In this document: positions 1 through 12,201 of the stretch, piece by piece
Position numbering within the stretch: position 1 is the first letter of the stretch
Layout of the letters: every line of letters begins with the position of its first letter
NCBI RefSeq assembly: GCF_900258035.1
Contig: NZ_OGTP01000001.1
Coordinates: forward strand, 248,001 to 312,000
Origin: Caballeronia novacaledonica
Lineage (GTDB): Bacteria > Pseudomonadota > Gammaproteobacteria > Burkholderiales > Burkholderiaceae
Length of the DNA stretch: 64,000 nt
Reading direction: 5' to 3'
Translations under genes and position numbers: made by a program
Notes under the pieces: model-generated
Seen by the model: the letters and a program-made list of their open reading frames with translations, nothing else
Database searches by the model: none
What the model was told of the DNA's origin: nothing

Positions 1-557
1 GCGAGTTCGTCGAGCGTTTCCGGCGTGCCGTGTTTGTCGAGATAGGCGGGACTCGCGCACGTCGCCTGTTCGAGCACGCCGAGCCTTCGCGCGATGAGAC
101 CCGAATCGGGCAACTCGCCCAACTGCACGCTGCAATCGACACCTTCGCCGACGAGGTCCACATTGCGATTGCCGATGCCGATCGACAGCTCGATCTGCGG
201 AAAACGCGCATGAAACTCCGGCAGCGCGGGCACGACGATCGACGTCGCGACGGTATCCGGCATCTCGACGCGCAGCCGTCCGCGCAAGCGCTCTTCGCCT
301 GCGCCGAAGCCGGATTCGAGTTCGTCGATATCGGCGAGGATTTGCGCGCAACGCTCGTAATAAGCGGCGCCGTCGACGGTGAGATTCAGGCGCCGCGTCG
401 TGCGTGCGAGCAATTGCACGCCGACGAGCGCTTCGAGTTGTTGCACGGTCGTCGAAACACTCGCGCGCGGCATGCCAAGCGACTCGGCCGCACGCGTGAA
501 GCTGTTCGTATCGACGACACGCGTGAAGACACGCATGGCATGGACGCGATCGATCAC
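1..557 (-). CDS. LysR-family transcriptional regulator, N-terminal part, cut by window start
   Basis: Reading the minus strand from a GTG at 557 gives an open frame to base 1 that begins MIDRVHAMRVFTRVVDTNSF. It continues with a LysR winged HTH (RAAESLGMPRASVSTTVQQL, about residues 20-40), the usual TTRRLNLT turn after it, and then the start of a periplasmic-binding-type effector domain. An AAGGAAAA ribosome site lies about 7 bases before the GTG. The plus-strand frame over the same bases is a shadow. The C-terminal half lies outside the window, so the effector and targets cannot be judged. Confidence 0.85.
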   Translation of the reverse strand, partial: MIDRVHAMRVFTRVVDTNSFTRAAESLGMPRASVSTTVQQLEALVGVQLLARTTRRLNLTVDGAAYYERCAQILADIDELESGFGAGEERLRGRLRVEMPDTVATSIVVPALPEFHARFPQIELSIGIGNRNVDLVGEGVDCSVQLGELPDSGLIARRLGVLEQATCASPAYLDKHGTPETLDEL

Positions 558-743
558 GTTGAGTTTTCCTTTTATGACGATTGAATGGCGACGCGCGGAA
601 AAAGCGTTTCCGCCGCGGCTATGAAGCTGCGGAAAAAAGGCGCATCGGCGATGGTTAGATCGTAGAGGCGGGAAGCGTCAACGTGAATACACAAAAATGG
701 AGGATTCTTGCCTGATTCTTTTTGAAGGCGTGAACTCAGTGAA

Positions 744-2009
744 TCACAGCGCCGGCATTTCGCCGCGCAGACGACCCGAGAGACCGGTCATGTCCGCGCC
801 CGACGGCGCCTGATAAAGGCGCAGGCCCATTTCCGGAAGGATGGACAGCAGGTGGTCGAATACATCGCCCTGAATGCGCTCGTATTGCGTCCATGCGGTC
901 GTCGCGGTGAAACAGTAGACCTCGACCGGAATACCCTGCGATTCCGGTTCCATCATGCGCACCATGATCGCCATATCCTGACGGATTTCCGGATGGCGCT
1001 GCAAATAAGCGAGCCCATACGCGCGAAACGTGCCGATATTCGTGAGCCGCCGCCGGTTCGCGGGCTCGTTCGCGAGTTCGCCGAGATTGCGGTTCGCCTG
1101 ATCGACTTCGGTCTGCTTCTGTTCCAGATAATCGTGCAGCAGGCGAAAGCGTTTCAGGCGCTCGGTCTCTTCGTCGGAGAGAAAGCGCACGCATTGCGCG
1201 TCGATACGCAAGGTTCGCTTGATGCGCCGCCCGCCCGACTCGAACATGTGCCGATAGTTGCGATAGCTCTCCGAGAAAAGCTTGTAGGTCGGCACGGTGG
1301 TCACGGTGTTGTCCCAGTTCTGCACCTTGACCGTGTGCAGCGCGATGTCCTTCACGAAGCCGTCGGCGGCGGCTTGCGGCATTTCGATCCAGTCGCCGAT
1401 ACGCAGCATGTCGTTCGATGTCAGTTGCGTGCTTGCGACGAGCGACAGCAGCGTGTCCTTGAACACGAGCAGCAGTACCGCGGACAGCGCGCCGAGGCCG
1501 GACAGCATCCAGAGCGGCGAGCGGTCGATGAGAATCGACAGCACGAGCACGCCGCACACGAGCGCGAGCGCGAGCTTGCCGATCTGAATGTAGCCCTTGA
1601 TGGAGCGCGTCTGCGCTTCCTTGCTTTCCGCATAGACGTCCTGCCACGCCGACAGCGCGCTGCCCGCGGCGAGGAAAATGCAGATCCACGCGCCGCCGTG
1701 CGCGACGCGTCCGATGACCGTGGCCCAGTGGCCGATGCGCGGCACGTCGTCGATGCCGAGCGCGACGGTCGCGAACGGCACCGCATACCAGAGTCGGTGA
1801 TAGGCGCGCCGCCTGACGAACGCGCGGTCCCACTTCTGATGACCGGCGAGCACGAGCAGCCGATGCGCGACATACAGCACGATGCGCGCAACGACCCATT
1901 GCACGAAGAGTGCGATCAGCGCGAGCGCGACGAGACCCGCGACCATTTGCGCCCACGGATGCGTGGCGAGAAAGTGAGGCAGCGGATCGGGAAGGAAGTC
2001 GAAATTCAT
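744..2009 (-). CDS. ybdG: MscS-family mechanosensitive channel, YbdG type
   Basis: 421 residues, close to the ~415 of E. coli YbdG, which it resembles along its length from memory. After the N-terminal membrane helices comes the pore-lining and beta-domain core with the blocks GLGALSAVLLLVFKDTLLSL, SNDMLRIGDWIEMP and VKVQNWDNTVTTVPTYKL. The C-terminal domain carries RRLTNIGTFRAY. The family opens under membrane tension and protects against mild osmotic downshift. I chose MNFDFLPDP at 2009 because the upstream in-frame extension is Arg-rich and not family-like. The gene is divergent from the RpiR regulator across about 220 bases. Confidence 0.9.
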   Translation of the reverse strand: MNFDFLPDPLPHFLATHPWAQMVAGLVALALIALFVQWVVARIVLYVAHRLLVLAGHQKWDRAFVRRRAYHRLWYAVPFATVALGIDDVPRIGHWATVIGRVAHGGAWICIFLAAGSALSAWQDVYAESKEAQTRSIKGYIQIGKLALALVCGVLVLSILIDRSPLWMLSGLGALSAVLLLVFKDTLLSLVASTQLTSNDMLRIGDWIEMPQAAADGFVKDIALHTVKVQNWDNTVTTVPTYKLFSESYRNYRHMFESGGRRIKRTLRIDAQCVRFLSDEETERLKRFRLLHDYLEQKQTEVDQANRNLGELANEPANRRRLTNIGTFRAYGLAYLQRHPEIRQDMAIMVRMMEPESQGIPVEVYCFTATTAWTQYERIQGDVFDHLLSILPEMGLRLYQAPSGADMTGLSGRLRGEMPAL

Positions 2010-2228
2010 ACCGTTCGTTCGAAACTGAAATCGCGTACGCGGCGTGCGCCTTCGCGACGCGGCGCGCCCCGTATTGTGCATGATCGTGCAGGTTCGATGC
2101 ATCGGACGCGGCGCGCTCGCGCGTCTTATCGAAAACCCGAGTTCGATGAAAATGAATTTTTTCTGGCCGGAATTTCGAGTAAATATACTTTCATCGCGTT
2201 TTATCGTCGTGAGAGCGCAGCGCATTTC

Positions 2229-3203
2229 ATGTCCCGTTCACTATCGGTTCACGCGCCGGCGAGCGCCGACGATCTGATCGCCGCGCGCATCGCCGCGGCC
2301 ATGCCGACGCTCACGCCGATCCATCGGCGCATGGGGGCGTTCGTGCTGGCGAACCTGTTCCGCTCCGCGACGATGCGCATCGACGAACTGGCGGGCGCGG
2401 TGGGCGCGTCGGTGGCGACGGCGAATCGTTTCGCGCGGGCGCTCGGCTTCTCGGGCTATCCGGCGTTTCGCGAGGCGCTCGTGCGTGGCTTCGAGGCGAC
2501 CATCGCGCCGGTCGAGCGCTTGCGCACGGCGCTCGAATCGCCGGCGAGCGGCGCCGAAGTATTCGATGCATCGCTCGCGCAGGCGGCGGCGAATCTGCGT
2601 CTTGCTCAAACATCCGTCGATGGCGCGAAGGCCGGGGCGATCGTCGACACGATCCTCGCCGCGCCGCGCATCTTCGTGATCGGCTATGGCGCGAGCGCGT
2701 TTCTCGCGGGACTCATGGAACACGGACTCACGCCGTATTGCGCGAACGTTCAGTCGCTCGCGCTGACGGGCGGGCCGTCGCACGCGGCGCGCAGGCTCTT
2801 CACGGCGTCGCGCGGCGACGTGCTGATCGCGATCGCGTTCCCGCGTTATGTCGACGACACGATCACGCTGGCGCGGCTCGCGCGCGATCACGGCTTGCGC
2901 GTCATCGCACTCACGGACAGCGCCGCGTCGCCGCTCGCGCAAGTCGCCGACCTGCTGCTCGCGATTCACGCCGAGCGCAGGCTCGCCGCGAATTGCGACA
3001 CGGCGGTGCTCGCCGTCATCGAAGCACTTTGCGATGCCGTTGCGCATCGGGCGAAACGCTCGGTCGAGGCGGCATCGGGACTGACCGAATTCGTGTTGCC
3101 GTGGCTCGTCGCGCCGTCGATCGCCAAAGGCGCGCAGACAATCCACGCAACGCGTCGCACGGCCGCAAAACGGCACACTCACACGGAACCGCGCGAGACA
3201 TGA
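2229..3203 (+). CDS. MurR/RpiR-family regulator of the gsi operon
   Basis: 324 residues. The N-terminal RpiR HTH (about residues 15-90) includes MRIDELAGAVGASVATANRF. The C-terminal SIS sugar-isomerase-like domain (about 130-270) has IFVIGYGASAFLAGLMEHGL and a second block around GDVLIAIAFPRYVDDTI. RpiR proteins usually repress or activate adjacent catabolic genes on sensing a small phosphorylated or related ligand. The stop overlaps the isoaspartyl peptidase start (ATGA at 3200), so it is translated as the first gene of the operon and probably controls it. A weak promoter is possible, with TATACT at 2184-2189; no clear ribosome site is seen. Confidence 0.88.
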   Translation: MSRSLSVHAPASADDLIAARIAAAMPTLTPIHRRMGAFVLANLFRSATMRIDELAGAVGASVATANRFARALGFSGYPAFREALVRGFEATIAPVERLRTALESPASGAEVFDASLAQAAANLRLAQTSVDGAKAGAIVDTILAAPRIFVIGYGASAFLAGLMEHGLTPYCANVQSLALTGGPSHAARRLFTASRGDVLIAIAFPRYVDDTITLARLARDHGLRVIALTDSAASPLAQVADLLLAIHAERRLAANCDTAVLAVIEALCDAVAHRAKRSVEAASGLTEFVLPWLVAPSIAKGAQTIHATRRTAAKRHTHTEPRET

Positions 3204-4161
3204 ACGCCACACCAGTCATAGCCATTCACGGCGGCGCGGGCACGCTCCTGCGCCACGCGATGAACGCCGAAACCGAGGGGCGCTATCACACGGCGCTCAC
3301 GGAAATCCTGAGCGCGGGCGAGCGCATTCTCGCCGATGGCGGCAGCGCGCTCGACGCCGTCACCGAAGCGGTCCGTCTTCTCGAAGACTGTCCGCTCTTC
3401 AACGCGGGCCACGGCGCGGTGTTCACGGCGGCCGGCACGCACGAACTCGACGCCTCCGTGATGGACGGCGCGACGCTCGAAGCCGGCGCGGTCAGTTGCG
3501 TGACGCGCGTGAAGCATCCCGTGCTCGCCGCGCGCCGCGTGCTCGACGTGAGCGACCACGTGATGTTCACGGCGGCGGGAGCGGAAGCGTTCGCGGCGGC
3601 GCAAGGGCTCGAACTCGTCGATCCTTCGTACTTCTACACGGAAGCGCGGCACCAGCAATGGCTCAAGGCGCGCGGCACATCGGGCACGATGCTCGATCAC
3701 GATGCGATGACGAAGTTCGCATTCGACAACGATCCCATCGATCCGGACAAGAAATTCGGCACCGTCGGCGCGGTTGCGCTCGACGCGAACGGTCATCTCG
3801 CGGCGGCGACATCGACGGGCGGCATCACCAACAAGCAGGCGGGCCGCGTCGGCGATGCACCGCTGATCGGCGCGGGCTGCTATGCGAACGACGCGACCTG
3901 CGCCGTCTCGACCACCGGCACGGGCGAGATGTTCATCCGCATGCTCGCGGCGTATGACGTATCGGCGCAAATGGAGTATCGCGGCTTGTCGCTGGAAGAC
4001 GCGGCGCACGATGTCGTGATGACGAAGCTGCCGCGCATTGAAGGGCGCGGCGGCCTCGTCGCCGTGGACGCGAAGGGCAACGTCGTGCTGCCGTTCAACA
4101 CGGAAGGCATGTATCGCGGCTATGCGCGCGTGGGCGTTGCGCCCGTCACGGCGATCTATCG

Positions 4162-4165
<4 letters not shown>
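3200..4165 (+). CDS. iaaA: Isoaspartyl peptidase / plant-type L-asparaginase
   Basis: 321 residues, the usual length of the Ntn-hydrolase asparaginase 2 family. It starts with the family motif [11 protein letters not shown]. The autocleavage and catalytic threonine is in [12 protein letters not shown] (Thr188), and substrate residues lie in [23 protein letters not shown]. It hydrolyses isoaspartyl dipeptides and L-asparagine. In E. coli iaaA also sits immediately before gsiABCD, as here. It overlaps its neighbours by ATGA at both ends, which indicates translational coupling. Codon use matches the rest of the operon. Confidence 0.93.
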
Positions 4166-6054
<1,889 letters not shown>

Positions 6055-6079
6055 AAGCACTTCAACAAGGAGTCCAACG

Positions 6080-7627
6080 ATGCCGTCCTTTCAATTGCGC
6101 GCGATGCTCGCAGCAGGCGCGTTCGCCACGCTGACCGCACTCGCGCCTGTCGCCGCGCACGCGCAAAGCACCGCCGTGATGGCGGTCGCCTCGACCTTCA
6201 CGACGATGGATCCGTACGACGCCAACGACACGCTCTCGCAAGCGGTGGCGAAGTCGTTCTACGAAGGCCTCTTCGGCTTCGACAAGGACATGAAGATCCG
6301 CAACGTGCTCGCGACGAGCTACGAGTCGAGCCCCGACGCGAAGGTCTACACGATTCATCTGCGTAAGGACGTGAAGTTCCAGGACGGCACCGATTTCAAC
6401 GCGGACGCGGTGAAGGCCGTGTTCGACCGCGTGACGAATCCGGACAACAAGCTGAAGCGCTACAACCTCTTCAACAAGATCGAAACGACTGAAGTGGTCG
6501 ATCCGTACACGGTGAAGATCACGCTGAAGATTCCGTTCTCGGCGTTCATCAACGTGCTCGCGCATCCGTCGGCGGTGATGATTTCGCCGGCCGCGCTCAA
6601 GAAATACGGCAAGGACATCGCGTTTCATCCGGTCGGCACGGGCCCGTTCGAGTTCGTCGAATGGAAGCAGACCGACGATCTGAAAGTGAAGAAGTTCGCG
6701 GGCTACTGGAGGAAGGGCCTGCCGAAGATCGACATGATCGACTGGAAGCCCGTGGTCGATAACAACACGCGCGCCGCGCTCATGCAGACGGGCGAAGCGG
6801 ACTTCGCGTTCTCGATTCCGTTCGAGCAGGCCGCGACGCTCAAGGCGAACCCGAAGGTCGATCTGATCGCGGCGCCGTCGATCATTCAACGCTACGTCAG
6901 CATGAACGTGCTGCAAAAGCCCTTCGACAATCCGAAGGTGCGCGAGGCGATGAACTACGCGATCAACAAGGAAGCGCTCGTCAAGGTCGCGTTCGCGGGT
7001 TATGCCGTGCCGGCCGAAGGCGTCGTGCCGCCGGGCGTCGACTTTGCGACGAAGCTCGGGCCGTGGAAATACGATCCCGCCAAGGCGCGCGAACTGCTGA
7101 AGGAAGCCGGCTATCCGAACGGCTTCGAAACCGTGCTGTGGTCGGGCTATAACCACACGACCGCGCAGAAGATCATCCAGTTCGTGCAGCAGCAACTCGC
7201 GCAGGTCGGCGTGAAGGCATCGGTCGAGGCGCTCGAAGCGGGGCAGCGCGTGCAGCGCATCGAGAGCGCGCCCGATCCGAAGACAGCGCCCGTGCGCATG
7301 CTCTATATCGGCTGGTCGTCGTCGACGGGCGAAGCGGACTGGGCGCTCTCGCCGCTGCTCGGCGGCACGTCGTTCCCGCCGAAGCTTTTCAACACCGCGT
7401 ACTACAAGAACGATCAGGTCGATGACGATCTCTCGAAGGCGCTCGCGACCACGGATCGCGGCGAAAAGGCAAAGCTTTACGCCGACGCGCAAAAACGCAT
7501 CTGGGCCGACGCGCCGTGGATCTTCCTCGTCACGGAGAAGGTCGTGTATGCGCGCAACAAGCGTCTTTCCGGCGCGTACGTGATGCCCGACGGCTCGTTC
7601 AGCTTCGACGAGATCGCGATCAAGTGA
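6080..7627 (+). CDS. gsiB: Glutathione/dipeptide-binding periplasmic protein GsiB
   Basis: 515 residues of the family 5 solute-binding type (SBP_bac_5). The signal peptide is [20 protein letters not shown] and onward, with probable cleavage after AHA (about residue 28), then the mature start [19 protein letters not shown]. Family landmarks include [11 protein letters not shown] and the [15 protein letters not shown] block. A strong AAGGAG site lies 8 bases before the ATG. It is the substrate receptor for GsiACD. A G/C-rich hairpin follows the stop, which fits a higher mRNA level for this gene than for the permeases downstream. Confidence 0.93.
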   Translation: MPSFQLRAMLAAGAFATLTALAPVAAHAQSTAVMAVASTFTTMDPYDANDTLSQAVAKSFYEGLFGFDKDMKIRNVLATSYESSPDAKVYTIHLRKDVKFQDGTDFNADAVKAVFDRVTNPDNKLKRYNLFNKIETTEVVDPYTVKITLKIPFSAFINVLAHPSAVMISPAALKKYGKDIAFHPVGTGPFEFVEWKQTDDLKVKKFAGYWRKGLPKIDMIDWKPVVDNNTRAALMQTGEADFAFSIPFEQAATLKANPKVDLIAAPSIIQRYVSMNVLQKPFDNPKVREAMNYAINKEALVKVAFAGYAVPAEGVVPPGVDFATKLGPWKYDPAKARELLKEAGYPNGFETVLWSGYNHTTAQKIIQFVQQQLAQVGVKASVEALEAGQRVQRIESAPDPKTAPVRMLYIGWSSSTGEADWALSPLLGGTSFPPKLFNTAYYKNDQVDDDLSKALATTDRGEKAKLYADAQKRIWADAPWIFLVTEKVVYARNKRLSGAYVMPDGSFSFDEIAIK

Positions 7628-7634
7628 TCGCCTT

Positions 7635-7658
7635 CGGCCGGGCGCGTTAGCCCGGCCG
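7635..7658 (+). promoter_or_regulatory. Intercistronic hairpin between gsiB and gsiC
   Basis: Perfect 9-bp inverted repeat, CGGCCGGGC and GCCCGGCCG, with a 6-base loop, directly after the gsiB stop and 16 bases before gsiC. There is no U-run, so it is not a canonical terminator. Such hairpins after a binding-protein gene commonly stabilise the upstream message. That function is inferred. Confidence 0.6.
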
Positions 7659-7674
7659 CATCTGACCGAATCCG

Positions 7675-8595
7675 ATGCTCAATTTCATCGCCAAACGCCT
7701 GTTGGGCCTGTTGCCGACGCTCTTTATCGTCGCGGTGCTGGTGTTCTTTTTCGTGCACATGCTGCCGGGCGATCCCGCGCGGCTCGCGGCAGGCGCGGAG
7801 GCCGACGAAGCGACGGTCGCGCTCGTGCGCGCGGATCTCGGCCTCGACAAGCCGCTGCCGCAACAACTCGTGGGCTTCTTCGGCAAGGTCGTGCATTTCG
7901 ACTTCGGCATGTCGACGCGCAGCAAGCGGCCCGTGTCGACGGAAATCGCCGAGCGCTTCATGCCGACGCTGTGGCTCACGCTCGCGAGCATGGTCTGGGC
8001 GGTGATCTTCGGCATGGCGATCGGCATCGTGTCGGCGGTGTGGCGCAATCGCTGGCCGGATCGACTGGGCATGACGCTCGCGGTGTCGGGCATTTCGTTT
8101 CCGGCCTTCGCGCTCGGCATGCTGCTGATGGAAATATTCTCGGTGAAGCTGGGCTGGCTGCCGATCGTCGACGACGGCACATGGAAAGGCTACGTGCTGC
8201 CATCGATCACGCTCGGCGCCGCCGTGGCCGCCGTGATGGCCCGCTTCACGCGCGCGTCGTTCGTCGAAGTGCTCGGCGAGGACTTCGTGCGCACCGCCCG
8301 CGCGAAGGGCGTGCACGAACCGATGGTCATCGTGAAGCACTGCCTGCGCAACGCGATGATCCCCGTCGTCACGATGATGGGCCTGCAATTCGGCTTTCTG
8401 CTCGGCGGCTCGATCGTCGTGGAGAAGGTGTTCAACTGGCCCGGCCTCGGGCGCCTGCTCGTCGATGCGGTCGAGATGCGCGACTACCCCGTGATCCAGG
8501 CGGAAGTGCTGCTGTTCTCGCTGGAGTTCATCGTGATCAATCTGATCGTGGACGTGCTGTATGCGATCATCAATCCGACCATTCGTTTCAAGTGA
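7675..8595 (+). CDS. gsiC: Glutathione/dipeptide ABC importer permease GsiC
   Basis: 306 residues, standard for DppB/GsiC permeases. The N-terminal [20 protein letters not shown] helix is followed by the conserved [10 protein letters not shown] loop, then five more membrane segments. The EAA-type loop includes [20 protein letters not shown]. It forms the inner-membrane channel with GsiD. The ribosome site is weak, possibly because the hairpin before it already lowers expression relative to gsiB. Confidence 0.93.
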   Translation: MLNFIAKRLLGLLPTLFIVAVLVFFFVHMLPGDPARLAAGAEADEATVALVRADLGLDKPLPQQLVGFFGKVVHFDFGMSTRSKRPVSTEIAERFMPTLWLTLASMVWAVIFGMAIGIVSAVWRNRWPDRLGMTLAVSGISFPAFALGMLLMEIFSVKLGWLPIVDDGTWKGYVLPSITLGAAVAAVMARFTRASFVEVLGEDFVRTARAKGVHEPMVIVKHCLRNAMIPVVTMMGLQFGFLLGGSIVVEKVFNWPGLGRLLVDAVEMRDYPVIQAEVLLFSLEFIVINLIVDVLYAIINPTIRFK

Positions 8596-8602
8596 GGACG
8601 TG

Positions 8603-9493
8603 ATGAGCGTGACAGCCGAAACCGCGGTGCATGCGCCGCAAGAAATCCGCACGCCGTGGACGGAGTTCTGGCGCAAGTTCAAGCGGCAGCATGTCGCGAT
8701 GGTCGCGGCCGGCTTCGTGCTGCTGCTGATCGTGATCGCGATCGTCGCGCCGTATATCGCGCCTTACGATCCGGAAAATTATTTCGATTACGACGCGCTC
8801 AACGCGGGCCCTTCGGCGGCGCACTGGTTCGGCGTCGATTCGCTCGGGCGCGACATTCTCAGCCGGATTCTCGTCGGCAGCCGCATTTCGTTGACGGCGG
8901 GTCTGCTCTCCGTCGTGCTCGGCGCGGTGATCGGCACGTTCTTCGGTTTGCTCGCGGGCTATTACGAAGGATGGTGGGACCGCATCGTGATGCGCATCGC
9001 GGACGTGCTGTTCGCGTTTCCCGGCATTCTGCTCGCGATCGGCGTCGTCGCGATTCTCGGCAACGGCATGGTGAACGTGGTGTGCGCGGTCGCGATCTTC
9101 AGCATTCCGGCATTCGCGCGGCTCGTGCGCGGCAATACGCTGGCGCTGAAACATCTCACGTACATCGAAGCGGCGAAGAGCATCGGCGCATCGGACTGGA
9201 CGATCCTCGCGCGGCATATCCTGCCCGGCACGATTTCATCGGTGGTCGTGTATTTCACGATGCGTATCGGCACGTCGATCATCACGGCGGCGAGTCTCTC
9301 GTTCCTCGGACTCGGCGCGCAGCCGCCGACGCCCGAGTGGGGCGCGATGCTCAACGAAGCGCGCGCCGACATGGCGATCGCGCCGCACGTCGCGATCTTC
9401 CCGAGCCTCGCGATCTTTTTCACGGTGCTCGCCTTCAATCTGCTTGGCGACGGTCTGCGCGACGCGCTCGATCCGAAGCTCGACCGGCCATGA
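8603..9493 (+). CDS. gsiD: Glutathione/dipeptide ABC importer permease GsiD
   Basis: 296 residues, DppC/GsiD type, with the N-terminal [17 protein letters not shown] segment before the first helix. The [20 protein letters not shown] motif and the EAA loop ([20 protein letters not shown]) are both present. I chose ATG 8603 because GAGGA lies 4 bases upstream; an upstream in-frame start overlaps gsiC and is less likely. Its stop overlaps the next gene's start by ATGA, so the peptidase genes downstream belong to the same transcript. Confidence 0.92.
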   Translation: MSVTAETAVHAPQEIRTPWTEFWRKFKRQHVAMVAAGFVLLLIVIAIVAPYIAPYDPENYFDYDALNAGPSAAHWFGVDSLGRDILSRILVGSRISLTAGLLSVVLGAVIGTFFGLLAGYYEGWWDRIVMRIADVLFAFPGILLAIGVVAILGNGMVNVVCAVAIFSIPAFARLVRGNTLALKHLTYIEAAKSIGASDWTILARHILPGTISSVVVYFTMRIGTSIITAASLSFLGLGAQPPTPEWGAMLNEARADMAIAPHVAIFPSLAIFFTVLAFNLLGDGLRDALDPKLDRP

Positions 9494-10500
9494 TGCCTAT
9501 CGGTTCGCTCGAAGCCGGGCCGCGCGGCACGATCGCCGACGTCGCGGGCGTGACGGTCGGTCATTGCACGCTCGCCCAGGGCGCGGTGCAAACGGGCGTC
9601 ACGGTGATTCGTCCGCACGATGGCGACGTGTATCGCGACAAGGTGCCGGCCGCCGCGTGCGTGATCAACGGCTTCGGCAAGAGCGTCGGGCTCGTGCAGG
9701 TGGAAGAGCTCGGCGTGATCGAAACGCCGGTTGCGCTGACCAACACGTTCGGCGTCGGCACGATCGCGAATGCGCAGATTCGCGCGGCGATCGCTTCGAA
9801 TCCGCGCATCGGACGCGACGATCCGAGCGTGAATCCGCTCGTGTTCGAATGTAACGATGGCTATCTCAACGACATGCAGGCGCTCGCGATTCACGAAGCG
9901 CACTACATGAGCGCGCTCGATGCATGCAGCGCCGATTTCGAATGCGGCGCGGTGGGCGCGGGGCGCGGCATGTCGTGCTTCGAACTGAAAGGAGGAATCG
10001 GCTCGGCGTCGCGCGTCGTGCGGATCAACGAGCACGTATACACGACCGGCGCGCTCGTGCTGGCCAACTTCGGCAGATTGCCGCAACTGATCGTCGCGGG
10101 CGAAGCGGTCGGACGAACACTGCAAACCGGGGCGAACGCCCGGCCCGAGCAAGGCTCGATCATCATGCTGATCGCAACCGATGCGCCGCTCGACGCGCGT
10201 CAGTTGCGCCGTCTCGCGATGCGCTCCGCCGCCGGTCTCGCGCGCACAGGCTCGGTGTACGGTCACGGCAGCGGCGATATCGCGCTGGCTTTCACGACCG
10301 CCTACACCGTGCCGCACGATTCGGACTACATCGCGATGCCGCCGCTCGTCAGCGATGCGCGGCTCGATCCGCTCTTTCAGGCTGCCGCCGACGGCATCGA
10401 ACACGCGATCCTCGATGCGCTCTTCAGCGCGGAGACGGTCGCCGGACGCGAGGGCCATCGGCGCATATCGCTCAAGGACGCATTGAGAACAAGACCATGA
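9490..10500 (+). CDS. S58 (DmpA-type) self-processing aminopeptidase
   Basis: 336 residues. The P1/DmpA family has a DOM fold and matures by cleavage before a serine that becomes the nucleophile. The block [16 protein letters not shown] places that serine at about residue 223, with the preceding glycine as the cleavage point. Other conserved parts are [12 protein letters not shown] near the start, [10 protein letters not shown] and [11 protein letters not shown]. Known members remove N-terminal L- or D-residues or beta-amino acids from short peptides. It is coupled to gsiD by ATGA and so probably digests imported peptides in the cytoplasm. The substrate is not predictable from sequence. Confidence 0.88.
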   Translation: MMPIGSLEAGPRGTIADVAGVTVGHCTLAQGAVQTGVTVIRPHDGDVYRDKVPAAACVINGFGKSVGLVQVEELGVIETPVALTNTFGVGTIANAQIRAAIASNPRIGRDDPSVNPLVFECNDGYLNDMQALAIHEAHYMSALDACSADFECGAVGAGRGMSCFELKGGIGSASRVVRINEHVYTTGALVLANFGRLPQLIVAGEAVGRTLQTGANARPEQGSIIMLIATDAPLDARQLRRLAMRSAAGLARTGSVYGHGSGDIALAFTTAYTVPHDSDYIAMPPLVSDARLDPLFQAAADGIEHAILDALFSAETVAGREGHRRISLKDALRTRP

Positions 10501-11321
10501 AAGTGCTGATTTCGGTGGATATCGAAGGCGTTGCGGGCGTGTTTCACCCGGAGCAGACGCGCCCGGGCAACGTCGAATACGAGCAGGCGCGCCGCTGGAT
10601 GACGCACGAAGCAAACGCGGCTGCGCAGGGCGCGTTCGATGGCGGCGCGTCGCAAGTGTGGATCAACGATTCGCACGGCGGCTTTCGCAATCTGATGCCC
10701 GATCTGATCGATTCGCGTGCGCGGCTCGTGCTCGGCAAGCCGCGCACGTTCGGCATGATGGCGGGGCTGGAAGCATCGCCGGATGTGGTCTTCATGATCG
10801 GCTATCACGCGCGTGCGCAGAGTCGCGGCATTCTGGCGCATACGATCAACAGCGCCGCGTTCGCGCGCGTCACGCTCGATGACGAGGAAGTCGGCGAGGC
10901 CGGGCTCTACGGCAGGCTCGCGCAGGAACATGGCGCGCGCGTCGCGCTACTCACGGGCGACGACGTGTTCGGCGCCGAAACGCTGCTCGCATTCCCCGAC
11001 GCGCGCTTTCTCTGCGTGAAAACCGCGCACGGCTATTCGAGCGGCATCACCGAAACGCCCGCCGCCGCATGCGACGCAATCCGGCTCGCCGCGCGCGAGA
11101 CGATCGAAGCGGCGGCGTCGTCGGCTCATGCGAAACGTGCGCCGGTCACCGAACATCGCTGCGAACTGCGCGCTCAGTCGACCGCTTTCGCCGATCTGTT
11201 CTGCCAATGGCCGACGCTCGAACGCATCGACGCCGTGACGCTCGCCTTCGACGCGTCTTCCGCCGAACATGTCGTGCGCATACTCAATTGCCTGTCGGCA
11301 ATGTCCTTCATGATACGGTGA
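10497..11321 (+). CDS. dppA: M55-family D-aminopeptidase, DppA-like
   Basis: 274 residues, the same length as Bacillus subtilis DppA. The metal-binding start is ISVDIEGVAGV, followed by VWINDSHGGFRNLMPD, MIGYHARAQSRGILAHT and LLTGDDVFGAETLL, all matching the family pattern. DppA is a zinc D-aminopeptidase releasing D-Ala from short D-peptides. Its place as the last gene of the operon, coupled by ATGA, suggests use of imported peptides, possibly cell-wall derived. The name follows the B. subtilis enzyme, not the E. coli dipeptide-binding protein also called DppA. Confidence 0.88.
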   Translation: MKVLISVDIEGVAGVFHPEQTRPGNVEYEQARRWMTHEANAAAQGAFDGGASQVWINDSHGGFRNLMPDLIDSRARLVLGKPRTFGMMAGLEASPDVVFMIGYHARAQSRGILAHTINSAAFARVTLDDEEVGEAGLYGRLAQEHGARVALLTGDDVFGAETLLAFPDARFLCVKTAHGYSSGITETPAAACDAIRLAARETIEAAASSAHAKRAPVTEHRCELRAQSTAFADLFCQWPTLERIDAVTLAFDASSAEHVVRILNCLSAMSFMIR

Positions 11322-11409
11322 GGGGTTGATCCAAGGGCTGCGAGTATCGTTAGAATGGAGCCCTTCAGAAAACTGGTTCAGTTTTGACGTCTTTTTGCAG
11401 ACGACGCTC

Positions 11410-11628
11410 ATGCACACGGTGAAGCTCGAACACAATGACGACGAGGTGCTCGATCCCGCCGATCCTCAACTCGTGGTGCGCGGCTCGCTTTTCATCGACG
11501 GCCGCGATGCCGGATGCTGGGAAGCGCGGCGCGACGGCACGTGGGCGGCGCATGTGCGGCACCGGGCCGGCTGGATCGTCGAGACGAGCCGTGGCGCGCT
11601 GATCGACCGGCTCGCCCGCGAGACATAG
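11410..11628 (+). CDS. Small protein of unknown function
   Basis: 72 residues from MHTVKLEHNDDEVLDPADPQ. It is hydrophilic and acidic at the start, with a central segment LVVRGSLFIDGRDAGCWEAR followed by a Trp-containing stretch ending in LARET. There is no signal peptide or membrane helix. Codon use is that of a real gene in this genome. I picked this ATG because the longer in-frame start has no ribosome site. No family is recognised. It lies between the gsi operon and crcB. Confidence 0.6.
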   Translation: MHTVKLEHNDDEVLDPADPQLVVRGSLFIDGRDAGCWEARRDGTWAAHVRHRAGWIVETSRGALIDRLARET

Positions 11629-11661
11629 CGCAGTTAATTTCGAATCGATTTCACACAACTC

Positions 11662-12039
11662 ATGTATCTGTCGATCATCGCCGTGGGGCTCGGCGGCGGG
11701 CTGGGATCGCTGCTCAGATGGGCTCTCGGCCTGCGCCTGAATGCGATTTTTCCTAATCTGCCGCTCGGCACGTTCGCGGCGAACGTCATCGCGGGCTACA
11801 TCATCGGCGTGGCGGTCGCTTTTTTCGCGCGCGCTCCGGACATCTCGGTGGAATGGCGCCTGTTCATCATCACCGGGCTGATGGGCGGGCTCTCCACGTT
11901 TTCCACGTTTTCGGCCGAAGTGGTCGCGCATTTGCAGCAAGGGCGGCTCGGCTGGGCGCTCGCTGAAATCGCGATCCACGTGAGCGCGTCGCTGCTGATG
12001 ACCGCGCTCGGCATCGCGACGGTCGCCGTGGCTTCCTGA
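11662..12039 (+). CDS. crcB: Fluoride channel CrcB/FluC
   Basis: 125 residues with four predicted membrane helices. The family motifs are [12 protein letters not shown] near the start, [17 protein letters not shown] in helix 2, and [15 protein letters not shown] in helix 3, which holds the phenylalanines that line the fluoride path. Fluc channels are dual-topology dimers that release fluoride from the cytoplasm. I looked for a fluoride riboswitch in the 30 bases upstream and further back and found no convincing one. A hairpin terminator follows at 12153. Confidence 0.93.
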   Translation: MYLSIIAVGLGGGLGSLLRWALGLRLNAIFPNLPLGTFAANVIAGYIIGVAVAFFARAPDISVEWRLFIITGLMGGLSTFSTFSAEVVAHLQQGRLGWALAEIAIHVSASLLMTALGIATVAVAS

Positions 12040-12152
12040 AGGACTCCCGACCACGCCATTGCGCCATTCGATTTCCTGCGATTCGGACGTTTGCACCCGC
12101 TGGTTCCAGTTCATTCGTACAACTTTTTTCCGCGTTTTCAACGCAAGACACG

Positions 12153-12175
12153 CGCTGCTTAGGCAGCGATTTTTT
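12153..12175 (+). terminator. Rho-independent terminator after crcB
   Basis: CGCTGC, loop TTAG, GCAGCG, then A and six Ts. It lies 114 bases after crcB and just before the GNAT gene. Confidence 0.75.
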
Positions 12176-12201
12176 CTCTTGACAGCAACGAAGGTGATGA
12201 A

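Noticed and set aside
852..2228. A very long plus-strand frame opposite the mechanosensitive channel gene, continuous with the RpiR gene
   Set aside because: It is the antisense shadow of the channel gene in GC-rich DNA; the RpiR family homology starts only at 2229.
11629..11661. A possible fluoride riboswitch before crcB
   Set aside because: The gap is short and lacks the conserved aptamer core; the sequence further upstream also does not match.
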